Shown piece after piece: positions 8,360 through 17,877 of a stretch of DNA of 64,000 nt. Source of the stretch: Enterococcus sp. DIV2402 (lineage in GTDB: Bacteria; Bacillota; Bacilli; Lactobacillales; Enterococcaceae). The position numbers were made by a program, and so were the translations under genes. The notes below the pieces were generated by a model. That model searched no databases and had not been told where the DNA came from. It worked only from the letters and a program-made list of their open reading frames with translations. Numbering within the stretch: the first letter of the stretch is position 1; every line of letters begins with the position of its first letter. Where the stretch lies: contig NZ_CP147251.1 in assembly GCF_017426705.2 (NCBI RefSeq), positions 2,208,501 through 2,272,500 of the forward strand. Direction: 5' to 3'.

Positions 8360-8734
8360 CTATTCATTTTTAGGAATCAAACGCACGGTTGCTTCTCTAG
8401 CAGTTCCAATCATCGGTGCTAGATACGGACTTTCGGCGTATTTTTGGCGATATCCTTCATCGACATGGTTATTGGTTATTTCATCTGTAGGAAATTCAAA
8501 ACGAACTTCTTTTTCAACGCCACCGACTGAAAGATGACCATGACCTTCTCGTTTAGCTGATTGATACCAACGAGCATTTCTGCCAAAATAGCCTCGACAA
8601 TATAGCTCATTCCCTGCTTGTACCACCCAAATCCAGGCTGGTTTATGCATCGTTCCATCTGAATTAGGAATTGATAGATATAAATTTTCATCTTTGGCAA
8701 TTGCTGCTAGTTCTTCTTTGGTCCATTGTGACAT
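8360..8734 (-). CDS. DUF2255 family protein
   Basis: 124 residues resembling DUF2255: WTKEELAAIAKDENLYLSIP, then WIWVVQAGNELYCRGYFG and WYQSA, a pattern related to the FMN-binding split-barrel proteins. The role is unknown. The start is set at ATG 8734, since AAAGGAG lies 8 nt upstream; an upstream in-frame GTG is part of that ribosome site. It is the last gene of the AKR-SDR-MerR-DUF2255 operon, 14 bp after the MerR gene, so it should share the carbonyl-response promoter c. The family call comes from sequence resemblance only. Confidence 0.65.
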   Translation of the reverse strand: MSQWTKEELAAIAKDENLYLSIPNSDGTMHKPAWIWVVQAGNELYCRGYFGRNARWYQSAKREGHGHLSVGGVEKEVRFEFPTDEITNNHVDEGYRQKYAESPYLAPMIGTAREATVRLIPKNE

Positions 8735-8748
8735 ATTTTTCACTCCTT

Positions 8749-9126
8749 TTATTCTGTTGTTTGTTCTGGCGTTACAAACTTTCCGTCTTCATAGTCTTGA
8801 ATTTTTTGATTTAGACGATTTAGCGTAGTTCCCATTTCATTATATTTTTGTAAGAGAATATTACGTTCTTCTATTAATAATTGTTTTCTTTCAGAAATCG
8901 TATCATTGCCGAGTTGATATAATTCTGTATATCTCATTAATGAATCCACAGATAATCCCGAATCACGCATACACTTGATAAATTCAATCCAATCAAGATC
9001 GGTTTGTTGATAGTTTCTAATGCCTCCTTTAGTTCGTTTGACAGGAGGAATAATTCCTACGCGTTCATAATACCTTAAGGTGACTGCAGTTAAGCCAAAA
9101 TATTTGGCTGCTTCTGAAATATTCAA
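8749..9126 (-). CDS. MerR family regulator, AdhR/NmlR type (paralogue 1)
   Basis: 125 residues. N-terminal MerR helix-turn-helix and wing (MNISEAAKYFGLTAVTLRYYERVG, PPVKRTKGGIRNY), then a dimerisation coiled coil (about 80-115) and no effector domain. Cys52 (FIKCMRDSG) is the position of the redox/aldehyde-sensing Cys of AdhR and NmlR. Known family members activate alcohol dehydrogenase and reductase genes on aldehyde or methylglyoxal stress. The start is TTG 9126 with GGAG 8 nt upstream. Third gene of its operon and so probably autoregulated by promoter c. The pairing with operators CTTAACCTTTAGTTTAAG and relatives is inferred. Confidence 0.88.
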   Translation of the reverse strand: MNISEAAKYFGLTAVTLRYYERVGIIPPVKRTKGGIRNYQQTDLDWIEFIKCMRDSGLSVDSLMRYTELYQLGNDTISERKQLLIEERNILLQKYNEMGTTLNRLNQKIQDYEDGKFVTPEQTTE

Positions 9127-9142
9127 TCAACTTGCTCCTTTC

Positions 9143-9805
9143 TTAAATAGAATGAATTGCCTCTGAAATCAGTTGTTCTCCGTTTATTACATCAAAGGCT
9201 TTTCCGAATGTATTTTGTTTATCTAAAATTGAAACAATGACTTCTGCTACATCTTCACGAGCAATTGATTCAAACGATACGTCTCTGCCAACTTGGATTT
9301 TTCCAGTGCCTGTATGATTGGTTAATCGTCCTGGTCGCAAAATTGTATAATCTAGTTTACTGACTTCTAACCAGCAATCGGCATAATATTTCGCCGCACT
9401 ATAATATGAACCTTTTTTGACTTCCTGTGGGACCTCATCGTCATGCCATTTGTGAACGCCAATGGCACTAACCATTACAAATCGTTTCACGCCCGAACGT
9501 TCTGTTGCTTCAATCATCTTAATTGCACCATCTAAATCAATCAGAAGAGTTTTATCTGCACCAGTATGTCCCCCAGAGCCCGCTGAAAATACAATGGCTT
9601 CTGCTTGCACTTTTACAATCTGTGCAGCCAATTGGGTAATCGACTGTTCTAAATCCCCCAACACTGTTTGAATTTTTTGCGTTGAAAATTGTTCGATTTG
9701 TTCACTACTTCTAATCATTGCAATCGGCGTATGTCCAGATTGTTGTAATCTATCCACTAGTAATTTCCCGATTTGTCCATTGGCACCAATAACTAATACT
9801 CTCAT
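9143..9805 (-). CDS. NAD(P)-binding SDR/NmrA-like oxidoreductase
   Basis: 220 residues, an atypical short-chain dehydrogenase with N-terminal dinucleotide motif GANGQIG (residues 6-12), VFSAGSGGHTGADKT, VMVSAIGVHKW and SYYSAAKYYAD containing the YxxxK pair. Similar proteins are annotated as NAD(P)H-binding or YwnB/NmrA-like. It is expected to be a cytosolic NADPH-dependent reductase of small carbonyls or quinones; the substrate is unknown. I set the start at ATG 9805, because the ATG three codons upstream overlaps the ribosome site AAAGGA. Between the AKR (33 bp upstream) and MerR genes in one operon. Confidence 0.75.
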   Translation of the reverse strand: MRVLVIGANGQIGKLLVDRLQQSGHTPIAMIRSSEQIEQFSTQKIQTVLGDLEQSITQLAAQIVKVQAEAIVFSAGSGGHTGADKTLLIDLDGAIKMIEATERSGVKRFVMVSAIGVHKWHDDEVPQEVKKGSYYSAAKYYADCWLEVSKLDYTILRPGRLTNHTGTGKIQVGRDVSFESIAREDVAEVIVSILDKQNTFGKAFDVINGEQLISEAIHSI

Positions 9806-9838
9806 ATTAAACATCCTTTCTCACTGTTTGTTCCATGA

Positions 9839-10690
9839 TTACCATAAAGCTAAACTTTGTTTGCTAGTTGGTTTACAAAATACTTGATCGATTTGAGCGT
9901 ATTCCTGTTGCGTCAATGAAATGTCTCCTGCTTGAAGGTTCTCTAACATGTGCTCCACCTTACTGGCTTTAGGAATAGCAATTGTATGATTATCTCGGAT
10001 ACTCCAAGCTAAAAATAATTGGGGGATACTTATCTGGTGACGTTCAACAATTTCTTGTAAGACCATTTTTTGTTGGCGATTGATGCCAGAAAAATCACCC
10101 TTAACAATCGGAGAGTAGGCAATCATCGTCATTTGCTGTTTTTGCATATAGGGAAGTAAATCATATTCAATGCCACGGTCAAACAAATTATATTTGACTT
10201 GATTGGCGATACATTCTTGTCCGTGTGGTAACTGGGTCATTTTTTGCAAATCCTTCGTATCAAAATTAGAGACTCCCCACGCTCGAATTTTGCCCGCTTT
10301 CTTAGCTTTTTCCATTGCTTCCATCGTATCTTCTATAGGAACGGCACCTTGCCAATGCAATAAATACAAATCTAAGTAATCGACTGCTAATCGCTGCAAA
10401 GATTTTTCTAAGCTTTGCGGTAGCTGTTTTTTTGAAGCATTTTCAGGCAAAATTTTTGAAATTAAATAAAGTGACTCGCGTGAAAAATGACGAATAGCTT
10501 CGCCAACTAACTGCTCAGACAAACCACTTCCATACATTTCAGCTGTATCAATGACTTGCGCGCCAGCCTCAATTCCCCTTTGAATTGCTGTAATTTCTTT
10601 GTCTCTATCAATTGTGTGATTGCCAATGTTCCAAGTACCTATTCCGATAGGATGGACTTTTTTCCCCGCAAGCGTTACTTTTTTTGTCAT
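9839..10690 (-). CDS. Aldo-keto reductase
   Basis: 283 residues with the full AKR tetrad: Asp48 and Tyr53 (VIDTAEMYGSG), Lys79 (LISKI) and His112 (YLLHWQG). NADPH-dependent reduction of aldehydes or ketones in the cytosol is expected. The C-terminal IPKASKVEHMLENL is the usual cofactor-phosphate motif. The start is ATG 10690 with GGAGG 8 nt upstream; an earlier in-frame ATG lacks a ribosome site. First gene of the four-gene AKR-SDR-MerR-DUF2255 operon behind MerR-type promoter c. This layout is typical of aldehyde or methylglyoxal stress operons. Confidence 0.85.
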   Translation of the reverse strand: MTKKVTLAGKKVHPIGIGTWNIGNHTIDRDKEITAIQRGIEAGAQVIDTAEMYGSGLSEQLVGEAIRHFSRESLYLISKILPENASKKQLPQSLEKSLQRLAVDYLDLYLLHWQGAVPIEDTMEAMEKAKKAGKIRAWGVSNFDTKDLQKMTQLPHGQECIANQVKYNLFDRGIEYDLLPYMQKQQMTMIAYSPIVKGDFSGINRQQKMVLQEIVERHQISIPQLFLAWSIRDNHTIAIPKASKVEHMLENLQAGDISLTQQEYAQIDQVFCKPTSKQSLALW

Positions 10691-10731
10691 TGATGTTCCT
10701 CCTATTTTCAAAACGAATATGCCTTTTTTAT

Positions 10732-10762
10732 ATGTTAAACCTTAACCTTTAGTTTAAGTCAA
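10732..10762 (-). promoter_or_regulatory. MerR-type promoter c (AKR-SDR-merR-DUF2255 operon)
   Basis: Minus strand: -35 TTGACT (10757-10762), 19-bp spacer, -10 TAACAT (10732-10737). Dyad CTTAAACTAAAGGTTAAG. It lies directly after the bglA terminator. It drives the operon that encodes MerR paralogue 1. Confidence 0.75.
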
Positions 10763-10774
10763 GTCTTTTAAATC

Positions 10775-10810
10775 AAAACAGAGAGACAAACGATGCTGTC
10801 TCTCTGTTTT
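10775..10810 (-). terminator. Terminator after bglA
   Basis: 14-bp stem AAAACAGAGAGACA/TGTCTCTCTGTTTT (10775-10788 with 10797-10810) followed by GATTTAAAA on the minus strand. Confidence 0.8.
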
Positions 10811-10812
10811 AA

Positions 10813-12319
<1,507 letters not shown>

Positions 12320-12344
12320 TCTCTATTTGCTAAAATAAATCATC

Positions 12345-12375
12345 TTGACTTCACCTGTAGATTAACCTGTAAGAT
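12345..12375 (+). promoter_or_regulatory. MerR-type promoter e (MFS exporter)
   Basis: -35 TTGACT (12345-12350), 19-bp spacer, -10 TAAGAT (12370-12375). Dyad CTTCACCTGTAGATTAAC. Back-to-back with promoter d, 25 bp between the two -35 boxes. Confidence 0.72.
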
Positions 12376-12404
12376 AAAACTACAGATGAAAGGAGCGAAA
12401 TAAT

Positions 12405-13559
12405 TTGAAAGACAATAAAAATCTACTCATTCTCATTTTGACGATTGGTGTATTTGGTATCATGAATACAGAAATGGGAATTATCGGGATTCTCCCGCTA
12501 ATTGCTCAAGAATTCCATGTAAGCGTACCTACGGCTGGTTTATTAGTCAGTGGTTTTGCCTTGGTTGTTGCAATTGCCGGACCCACAATGCCGTTATTAT
12601 TTTCCAAAGTAAATAGGAAAACTGTGATGGTACTTGCTTTAACAATTTTTACAGCAAGCAATATTTTCTCCATGTTTGCACCGAATTTTACATTGTTGCT
12701 TCTAGCAAGAATTATTCCTGCAGCATTTCACCCAATTTATGTTTCAATGGCCCTAACTGTCGCTGGAACCTCTGTTGAACGAAGCGAGTCAGCAAGAGCC
12801 GTTGCGAAAGTTTTTATTGGTGTTTCTGCTGGCATGGTTCTTGGTGTCCCCGTCACAAGTTTTATCGCAACTGAATTTTCTTTTGCAATGTCGATGTTGT
12901 TTTTTGCCGTTGTAAATGGCATTATGTTACTTGCTACTTTGCTATTTGTACCCTCAATGCCCGTTACAGAAGTATTGTCTTATGGAAAACAAGTGAGTGT
13001 TTTGAAAAAGCCGTTAATGTTAGTTGCAATTATTTTAGTCATTCTTTTGAATGGTGCATTATTTGGCTTCTACAGTTATCTTTCTGACTTCTTAGAAAAT
13101 GTCACGTATTTATCTACACGGATGATTAGTTTTGTCCTCTTAATTTATGGGTTAACTAATATTTTAGGAAATATCATCGCAGGTCGTGTGCTCACTACCA
13201 ACGCTAACAAAACCATTTTCATTATTCCCTTTGCTTTAATAACGACTTATGTCTTACTTTTTTTAACTGGTACCCTTTCTGGCGTAACTGTTTTATTAAT
13301 AACAATTCTTGGCATTATCGCTGGAATTATCGCTAATATTAATCAATATGTTATTGCTGAGGCTGGACCAGAAGCGCCAGATTTTTCAAACGGACTATTT
13401 CTAACCGCTGCTAACCTTGGAACAACATTTGGACCAATTATCTGTGGAATCTTCATCAGTCAGTTTGGAACTATCTATTCTTTGTTTGGCGCGATTATTT
13501 TTGCCATTTTAAGTATTTTTGTTATTATCCTTAGAAATAAAATAGCGACTACTGCTTAA
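12405..13559 (+). CDS. MFS drug/metabolite exporter (DHA1, AraJ/YdhP-like)
   Basis: 384 residues with about 12 membrane helices. The N-terminal TEMGIIGILPLIAQEFHVSVPTAGLLVSG-type segment and a loop LFSKVNRKTVM between helices 2 and 3 (shortened MFS signature) mark the sugar/drug efflux DHA1 group. It is probably a proton antiporter exporting a small molecule. TTG start at 12405 with AAAGGAG 8-9 nt upstream. Divergent from bglA and driven by MerR-type promoter e of the same operator class. My inference is that it exports the aglycone or a toxic product of glucoside cleavage; the substrate cannot be read from sequence. Confidence 0.8.
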   Translation: MKDNKNLLILILTIGVFGIMNTEMGIIGILPLIAQEFHVSVPTAGLLVSGFALVVAIAGPTMPLLFSKVNRKTVMVLALTIFTASNIFSMFAPNFTLLLLARIIPAAFHPIYVSMALTVAGTSVERSESARAVAKVFIGVSAGMVLGVPVTSFIATEFSFAMSMLFFAVVNGIMLLATLLFVPSMPVTEVLSYGKQVSVLKKPLMLVAIILVILLNGALFGFYSYLSDFLENVTYLSTRMISFVLLIYGLTNILGNIIAGRVLTTNANKTIFIIPFALITTYVLLFLTGTLSGVTVLLITILGIIAGIIANINQYVIAEAGPEAPDFSNGLFLTAANLGTTFGPIICGIFISQFGTIYSLFGAIIFAILSIFVIILRNKIATTA

Positions 13560-13569
13560 AAAACATCAC

Positions 13570-13620
13570 AAAAACACGAATGAGTTGGTTGGATAACACC
13601 GTCCACTCATTCGTGTTTTT
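13570..13620. terminator. Bidirectional terminator between the MFS gene and bglP
   Basis: 16-bp perfect stem AAAAACACGAATGAGT/ACTCATTCGTGTTTTT (13570-13585 with 13605-13620), loop 19 nt. Poly-A/poly-T flanks suit both directions between these convergent genes. Confidence 0.8.
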
Positions 13621-13622
13621 AA

Positions 13623-15071
13623 TTATGCGTTTTGTGTGGTTAGTACTTTTTCATCTACTGAATTAGCCACTGGTGCAGGTGGAGTTATTTCTTCTGTATA
13701 AACAAATAGATTAATGACAAAAGTTACTACCATTCCGACACTACACCCTGCAACCATCCAAAGTAAATTTTGAATATTATCTGTAATATAAATAGGAAAA
13801 GCAAAAATTCCAGCACTTGCTGCAAAGGAATAGGCATAAGCACCCCCAAGTCCTGCAATTGCTGCACCAATAAAACTACCTATAGTTGCACCAATCATTG
13901 GTTTTTTAAATCTTAAATTTATCCCAAACATTGCTGGTTCAGTTACACCTGCCGTAATCGCTGTAATTGCACAAGTAGCTGCTGAAGATTTAATTGCTGC
14001 TGACTTTGATTTCACTGCTACAGCTGCTGCAGCTGCCCCTTGATTTAAATTAGCAATAATAATTGCTGTTAAAGCAATTGGTTCATACCCTAATGTCGCA
14101 AAAGATTGAACTAAATAAGGTGTGATTGCTGAATGCATCCCCGTTAATACCATGAATGGCCATGCAGCTGCTAAAATTGCTACTCCTAAAAATCCAACTG
14201 TATCATATAACCACATTACTGCTGCAGAGAAATAAACTCCTAAAATCGCTCCTACTGGTGCAATCAAGCATAACGTCAATGGAATCATAATTAGTAATGT
14301 TACTAGTGGTTCTAGAACTGCTCGAATTGCTACAGGAGAGTATTTGACAACTTGTTTTTCAACCTGACTCATTACAAAGACAGCAATAATTGTAGGGAAA
14401 ATTGTACTTGTATATGAAGCATTATAAACTGGGATACTTAAAAAATTTAACTCTCCTTCAACTAAAGCATTAATAAAATTAGGATGGATTAACATTGCAC
14501 CTAGCATCATGCCTAATCCCATATTCCCACCAAATTTTCTAGCTGCAGTTGCTCCTACAAAAACGGGTAAGAAATAAAAACCAGCATCTCCTGCAAAATC
14601 TAAAATAATATACGTACCGCTTTCAGTACTAATAGCATTGGTTAAACTTAAAACTAATGTGACAATTTTTAACATACCTGAACCAATTAACACTGGTAAA
14701 AGTGGCGAAATACAATCTGCAAAGGCATCAAATATCATACCGATTCCAAATTTTTTCTTGGTCGGAGTTGCCTCATTTTGTTCTGTTTCTTGTGATTGCT
14801 TTTTATCCCCTGAGAGACCTGTCTTATTAATAATTGCTTGGTAAGCATCTCCAACATTTTGTCCAATAATAACTTGATATTGTTCACCTGACCATTGAGC
14901 ACCAATCACTCCTGCTAATTGAATAATTTCATCTTCTTTAACAGCTGCTCGATCTTTTATATTGAATCTCAAGCGAGTCATACAATGTGTAAAAAAAGCA
15001 ATATTCTCTTTTCCACCTAAATCATCTATTATTTTTTCAGCTAAATCATTAAATTCATTTTTTTTATTCAT
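13623..15071 (-). CDS. bglP: PTS beta-glucoside-specific EIIBC component
   Basis: 482 residues. EIIB domain at the N-terminus with phospho-Cys30 in FFTHCMTRLRFN, a short linker (about 90-105), then a multi-span EIIC membrane domain (FADCISPLLPVLIGSGML, MHSAITPYLVQSFATLGYEP, GVTEPAMFGINLRFKKP). No fused EIIA domain, so it must borrow EIIA from another PTS protein. Imports and phosphorylates beta-glucosides. Starts 2 bp after licT; its GGAGG ribosome site is made by the last two licT Gly codons, implying tight coupling. Expression should need LicT antitermination plus promoter f. Confidence 0.9.
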   Translation of the reverse strand: MNKKNEFNDLAEKIIDDLGGKENIAFFTHCMTRLRFNIKDRAAVKEDEIIQLAGVIGAQWSGEQYQVIIGQNVGDAYQAIINKTGLSGDKKQSQETEQNEATPTKKKFGIGMIFDAFADCISPLLPVLIGSGMLKIVTLVLSLTNAISTESGTYIILDFAGDAGFYFLPVFVGATAARKFGGNMGLGMMLGAMLIHPNFINALVEGELNFLSIPVYNASYTSTIFPTIIAVFVMSQVEKQVVKYSPVAIRAVLEPLVTLLIMIPLTLCLIAPVGAILGVYFSAAVMWLYDTVGFLGVAILAAAWPFMVLTGMHSAITPYLVQSFATLGYEPIALTAIIIANLNQGAAAAAVAVKSKSAAIKSSAATCAITAITAGVTEPAMFGINLRFKKPMIGATIGSFIGAAIAGLGGAYAYSFAASAGIFAFPIYITDNIQNLLWMVAGCSVGMVVTFVINLFVYTEEITPPAPVANSVDEKVLTTQNA

Positions 15072-15073
15072 AA

Positions 15074-15928
15074 TTATCCTCCATAAAATTTATTTAGAAT
15101 TTCACGTGCACATAAACGATTAATATGCAATATTAGATACAGTAATTCTTCATCCGAAACACGCCAATGAATGGTGCTTTCAAGAAAGTATTTCATTTTA
15201 ATGGCACATTGATGGGCTTTAGGATATTCTATTTTAATGCTTGTAAAAACCCTGTTATTATCACTTTGAATGAGCGCATTTCCTTCTCTACGTTTAAGCA
15301 AATATTGAATATGAGAAACAAATCTTGCATAGTTCATTCCATCATGGTTTATTGACAAATTAAAATTTTGTTCAATAATTTCTGTTAATTTTTTTATAAT
15401 AAACCGCTCATCAAAGACATATGCCTTATCAGCATCGGTATTATTTATACTGTTAATAAAATGCATTGCAATGCCAATTGCTTCTTCTTTAGGTAAAAAG
15501 ACATTTAGTTGAGCATTAATCAAAGCTATAGCTTTTGTACTTACTTCCAATTCTTTTTTATAAAATTGCTTAAAATCATAGTAGACTGGCATCTTTATTT
15601 GAATCTTCTTTTTATATCTCTCGACAGCAAAACTAATATGATCTGCCAAAGCAAAAATACTTACTGAGGGAATTTCACTAGATATTTCTATTTGTGCCAT
15701 TTCAACAATTTTTTCTGTTAAAACAAATATTTCTTCAGATAGTTCATTTAACAAATGTATATATTGATTATTTACACCGTAATATGTCCGCTTAACATTG
15801 CTTAAATCATTTAAAATATACGGTGTTTTAGGAAAACCAATTCCGGTGCCAAAAGCAATTAATTCGGTGCCATTACTATCTAAACAAATTGCAAAATTAT
15901 TATTTATTTTTTTAATAACTTCTAGCAC
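15074..15928 (-). CDS. licT: LicT/BglG-family transcriptional antiterminator
   Basis: 284 residues. RNA-binding CAT domain (1-55, IKKINNNFAICLDSNGTE, GTGIGF), then PRD1 and PRD2. Conserved PTS phosphorylation histidines are present: FALADH and GIAMHF in PRD1, FVSHIQYL and LILHINRL in PRD2. It binds a RAT hairpin to stop termination when the cognate EII is transporting substrate, and HPr normally activates it. First gene of licT-bglP; a matching RAT is found in its own leader at 16160-16188. Ribosome site AAGGAGTGG. Strong call. Confidence 0.92.
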   Translation of the reverse strand: MLEVIKKINNNFAICLDSNGTELIAFGTGIGFPKTPYILNDLSNVKRTYYGVNNQYIHLLNELSEEIFVLTEKIVEMAQIEISSEIPSVSIFALADHISFAVERYKKKIQIKMPVYYDFKQFYKKELEVSTKAIALINAQLNVFLPKEEAIGIAMHFINSINNTDADKAYVFDERFIIKKLTEIIEQNFNLSINHDGMNYARFVSHIQYLLKRREGNALIQSDNNRVFTSIKIEYPKAHQCAIKMKYFLESTIHWRVSDEELLYLILHINRLCAREILNKFYGG

Positions 15929-16133
15929 ATTTCCACTCCTTCTTAGAGTAACCTCAAGTTTCTTTTATAGATGAGAGTTTTTTGCTATTAGTTACTAATA
16001 GTCCAACATTTACATCAAATGACAAAAATAAAACGCTATCATTTAAGAAGCTAAAAGCTATCCTTTCTCTTATTAATTTGGAAAATATTTTAATCACCTT
16101 TCTCTCAAAAAAAAAGTCTCCTATAAGTACATA

Positions 16134-16162
16134 CCAAAAAAAGCTGTTATCGCTTTTTCGGG
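16134..16162 (-). terminator. LicT-controlled attenuator
   Basis: Minus-strand stem CCCGAAAAAGC with GCTTTTTTTGG around a 7-nt loop. Its 5' arm overlaps the 3' end of the RAT, so RAT and terminator should exclude each other, as in known BglG-type switches. Confidence 0.75.
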
Positions 16163-16188
16163 TAATGCCTCATAAGAGTAACAATCCC
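16160..16188 (-). promoter_or_regulatory. RAT (ribonucleic antiterminator) for LicT
   Basis: A 29-nt minus-strand element beginning GGGATTGTTACT and ending AGGCATTACCC. This matches the BglG/LicT RAT pattern GGATTGTTACT...AGGCAAAACC closely, with the two internal loops expected of the LicT subclass. It is placed just before and overlapping a terminator. Confidence 0.85.
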
Positions 16189-16274
16189 TATTTTATTTCT
16201 AAATAACTAGTCTGATTTCACTTTAACATTCAAGTTATTTTTCGGACCTCCTTTCTTTCAGACTATTCTTCTAG

Positions 16275-16305
16275 ATAATACTCCTTAATCTACAGGTTAA
16301 GTCAA
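16275..16305 (-). promoter_or_regulatory. MerR-type promoter f (licT-bglP)
   Basis: Minus strand: -35 TTGACT (16300-16305), 19-bp spacer, -10 TATTAT (16275-16280). Dyad CTTAACCTGTAGATTAAG, a near-perfect CTTAA-N8-TTAAG. It gives licT-bglP a second layer of control besides antitermination. Confidence 0.78.
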
Positions 16306-16340
16306 CGTAAAATTCACTCTTTTTATCATGTATAAAATAA

Positions 16341-16370
16341 AAGAACTATAGTTTATAATCTACAGTTCTT
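16341..16370 (-). terminator. Terminator after merR paralogue 2
   Basis: Minus strand AAGAACTGTAG/CTATAGTTCTT stem (one mismatch, 8-nt loop) followed by TTATTTTATA. It separates the merR gene from promoter f. Confidence 0.6.
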
Positions 16371-16383
16371 AATTTCTTCTATC

Positions 16384-16758
16384 TCACATAGCTTGATTGT
16401 GAAATTGGCTTGAATCTTTGTTAAGTTCAGAGATTTTATGATTTAAACGTTCAATTGTTTGACCTAATTCATAATATTGCTCAATTAATTTGGAACGCTC
16501 ATTGACTAATAACTTTTTCTTAGATTCTTGATTGTTTTGTGACAGATTATCAATTTCTGTATATCTAAGAAGCGCCTCAATCGATAATCCTGCACTTCTT
16601 AAACAAGTAATCATTTTTAATTTTTTGATATCTTCATAAGAGTAGCTTCGAACACCACCATTTTTTCGTTTTACAGGTGGTATTAACCCCATACGCTCAT
16701 AGTATCGTAAGGTAACTGGTGTAACGCCTATAATTTTTGCTACTTCGGAAATTCCCAT
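16384..16758 (-). CDS. MerR family regulator, AdhR/NmlR type (paralogue 2)
   Basis: 124 residues, close paralogue of the MerR at 8749-9126: MGISEVAKIIGVTPVTLRYY for the helix-turn-helix, then RMGLIPPVKRKNGGVRSY, Cys52 in MITCLRSAG, and a C-terminal coiled coil with no ligand domain. Cys52 is at the position used by AdhR and NmlR for electrophile sensing. Ribosome site AGGAGG 8 nt before the ATG. Just upstream of promoter f and divergent from the LysR gene. I infer that it controls the CTGTAG-core operators (d, e, f) nearest to it; its own promoter shows no such dyad. Confidence 0.88.
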   Translation of the reverse strand: MGISEVAKIIGVTPVTLRYYERMGLIPPVKRKNGGVRSYSYEDIKKLKMITCLRSAGLSIEALLRYTEIDNLSQNNQESKKKLLVNERSKLIEQYYELGQTIERLNHKISELNKDSSQFHNQAM

Positions 16759-16904
16759 GATTAATGTCCTCCTATTAAACTAGTCCTTTATCAGCTTAAA
16801 AATATTTTGCTCAGCTGTTCAAGATAATCATAAGATGTTAGAATAGAAATATCAAATACCTATATTGAATACATATATATAACTAAAAAGCATAGGAGAT
16901 ATAC

Positions 16905-17807
16905 ATGGAATTTAGATTGTTAAGATATTTTATTGCCGTAGCCGATCAACAAACAATTTCAGGCGCTGCCAGACAGCTCCATCTTTCACAGCCCACGCTT
17001 TCAAGGCAATTAAGTGAGTTGGAAGAAGAATTAGGCGTAAAATTATTTATTCGAGGAAACAGAAGAATTTCCCTCACCAATGAAGGCATGTATTTGTTAT
17101 CGAAAGCTCGAGAAATTGTTAGCTTAGCCGAAAAAACCGAAGCAAACTTCAAAAATTCAACAAAAACAATTAGTGGTGAAATTCATCTAGGTAGTGGCGA
17201 ATCTGATGCTATCAGAATTATTGCACAATCGGTTAAAAATGTGACCGATCAACATCAAGATGTGCAATTTCATTTATATAGTGGAAATGCCGAAGCAATT
17301 TTTGAAAAATTAGAAAATGGTTTACTAGATTTTGGAATTATTGTTGATCCCCCCGTTGATAAAAATGCTTATGATTATTTGCAACTTCCTATTAAAGACA
17401 CTTGGGGCGTTTTAATGCACAGAGACAGTGACTTGTCCTTAAAAAAAGTAATCTCACCTGAAGATTTGACGAATCAACCATTAATTTTATCCCAGCAATC
17501 GATTATCTACAATGAATTATCGGGATGGTTTGGAAAGGATATCAAAAACCTAGATATTCGCTGCACCTATAATTTAATTTATAATGCAGCAAAAATGGTG
17601 GAAGCAAACGTAGGATACGCCATTTGCTTAGATAAACTGATTGACACCTACAGTAATCCTACTGTTTGTTTTAGACCGTTATATCCCAATTTGACTGCTA
17701 ATTTGTATTTAATATGGAAAAAGCATCAGGTATTTTCTAAAGCTTCTTCCACTTTTTTAAAACAGCTTCGAAGTGATATTGAAAAATATACGATTATTGA
17801 AAAATAA
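16905..17807 (+). CDS. LysR family transcriptional regulator
   Basis: 300 residues. N-terminal LysR winged helix (MEFRLLRYFIAVADQQTISGAARQLH in pieces: FRLLRYFIAVAD, AARQLHLSQPTLSRQLSELE, LGVKLFIRGNRRISLTNEG), followed by a periplasmic-binding-like effector domain (about 90-295). Ribosome site AGGAGATATAC before the ATG. Divergent from merR paralogue 2 with 146 bp between them. LysR regulators often act on the divergent gene, which would put merR2 under a second signal, but no T-N11-A site could be singled out. The effector is unknown. Confidence 0.85.
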   Translation: MEFRLLRYFIAVADQQTISGAARQLHLSQPTLSRQLSELEEELGVKLFIRGNRRISLTNEGMYLLSKAREIVSLAEKTEANFKNSTKTISGEIHLGSGESDAIRIIAQSVKNVTDQHQDVQFHLYSGNAEAIFEKLENGLLDFGIIVDPPVDKNAYDYLQLPIKDTWGVLMHRDSDLSLKKVISPEDLTNQPLILSQQSIIYNELSGWFGKDIKNLDIRCTYNLIYNAAKMVEANVGYAICLDKLIDTYSNPTVCFRPLYPNLTANLYLIWKKHQVFSKASSTFLKQLRSDIEKYTIIEK

Positions 17808-17851
17808 TATTCACCGAGTAAATTTGAAACTATCAATTTACTCGGTGAATA
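17808..17851. terminator. Hairpin after the LysR gene
   Basis: 17-bp perfect stem (17808-17824 with 17835-17851, core ATTCACCGAGTAAATT), loop 10 nt. The LysR stop overlaps its start. No clear T-run, so termination strength is uncertain; convergent genes flank it. Confidence 0.6.
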
Positions 17852-17877
17852 TGTTATGCTATTGAGCCTCTTTTTGA

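Larger units (their letters stand above)
15929..16274 (-). promoter_or_regulatory. Long licT-bglP leader (about 340 nt)
   Basis: The stretch between promoter f and licT holds the RAT/terminator switch at its 5' end and then about 200 nt of AT-rich sequence. A 47-codon minus-strand reading frame (GTG at 16097 to TGA at 15954) has no properly spaced ribosome site and resembles nothing I recognise. No second RAT is seen. Confidence 0.6.

Noticed and set aside
15982..16206. 74-codon plus-strand reading frame upstream of licT
   Set aside because: It runs antisense through the RAT/terminator leader of licT-bglP, which explains the sequence better.
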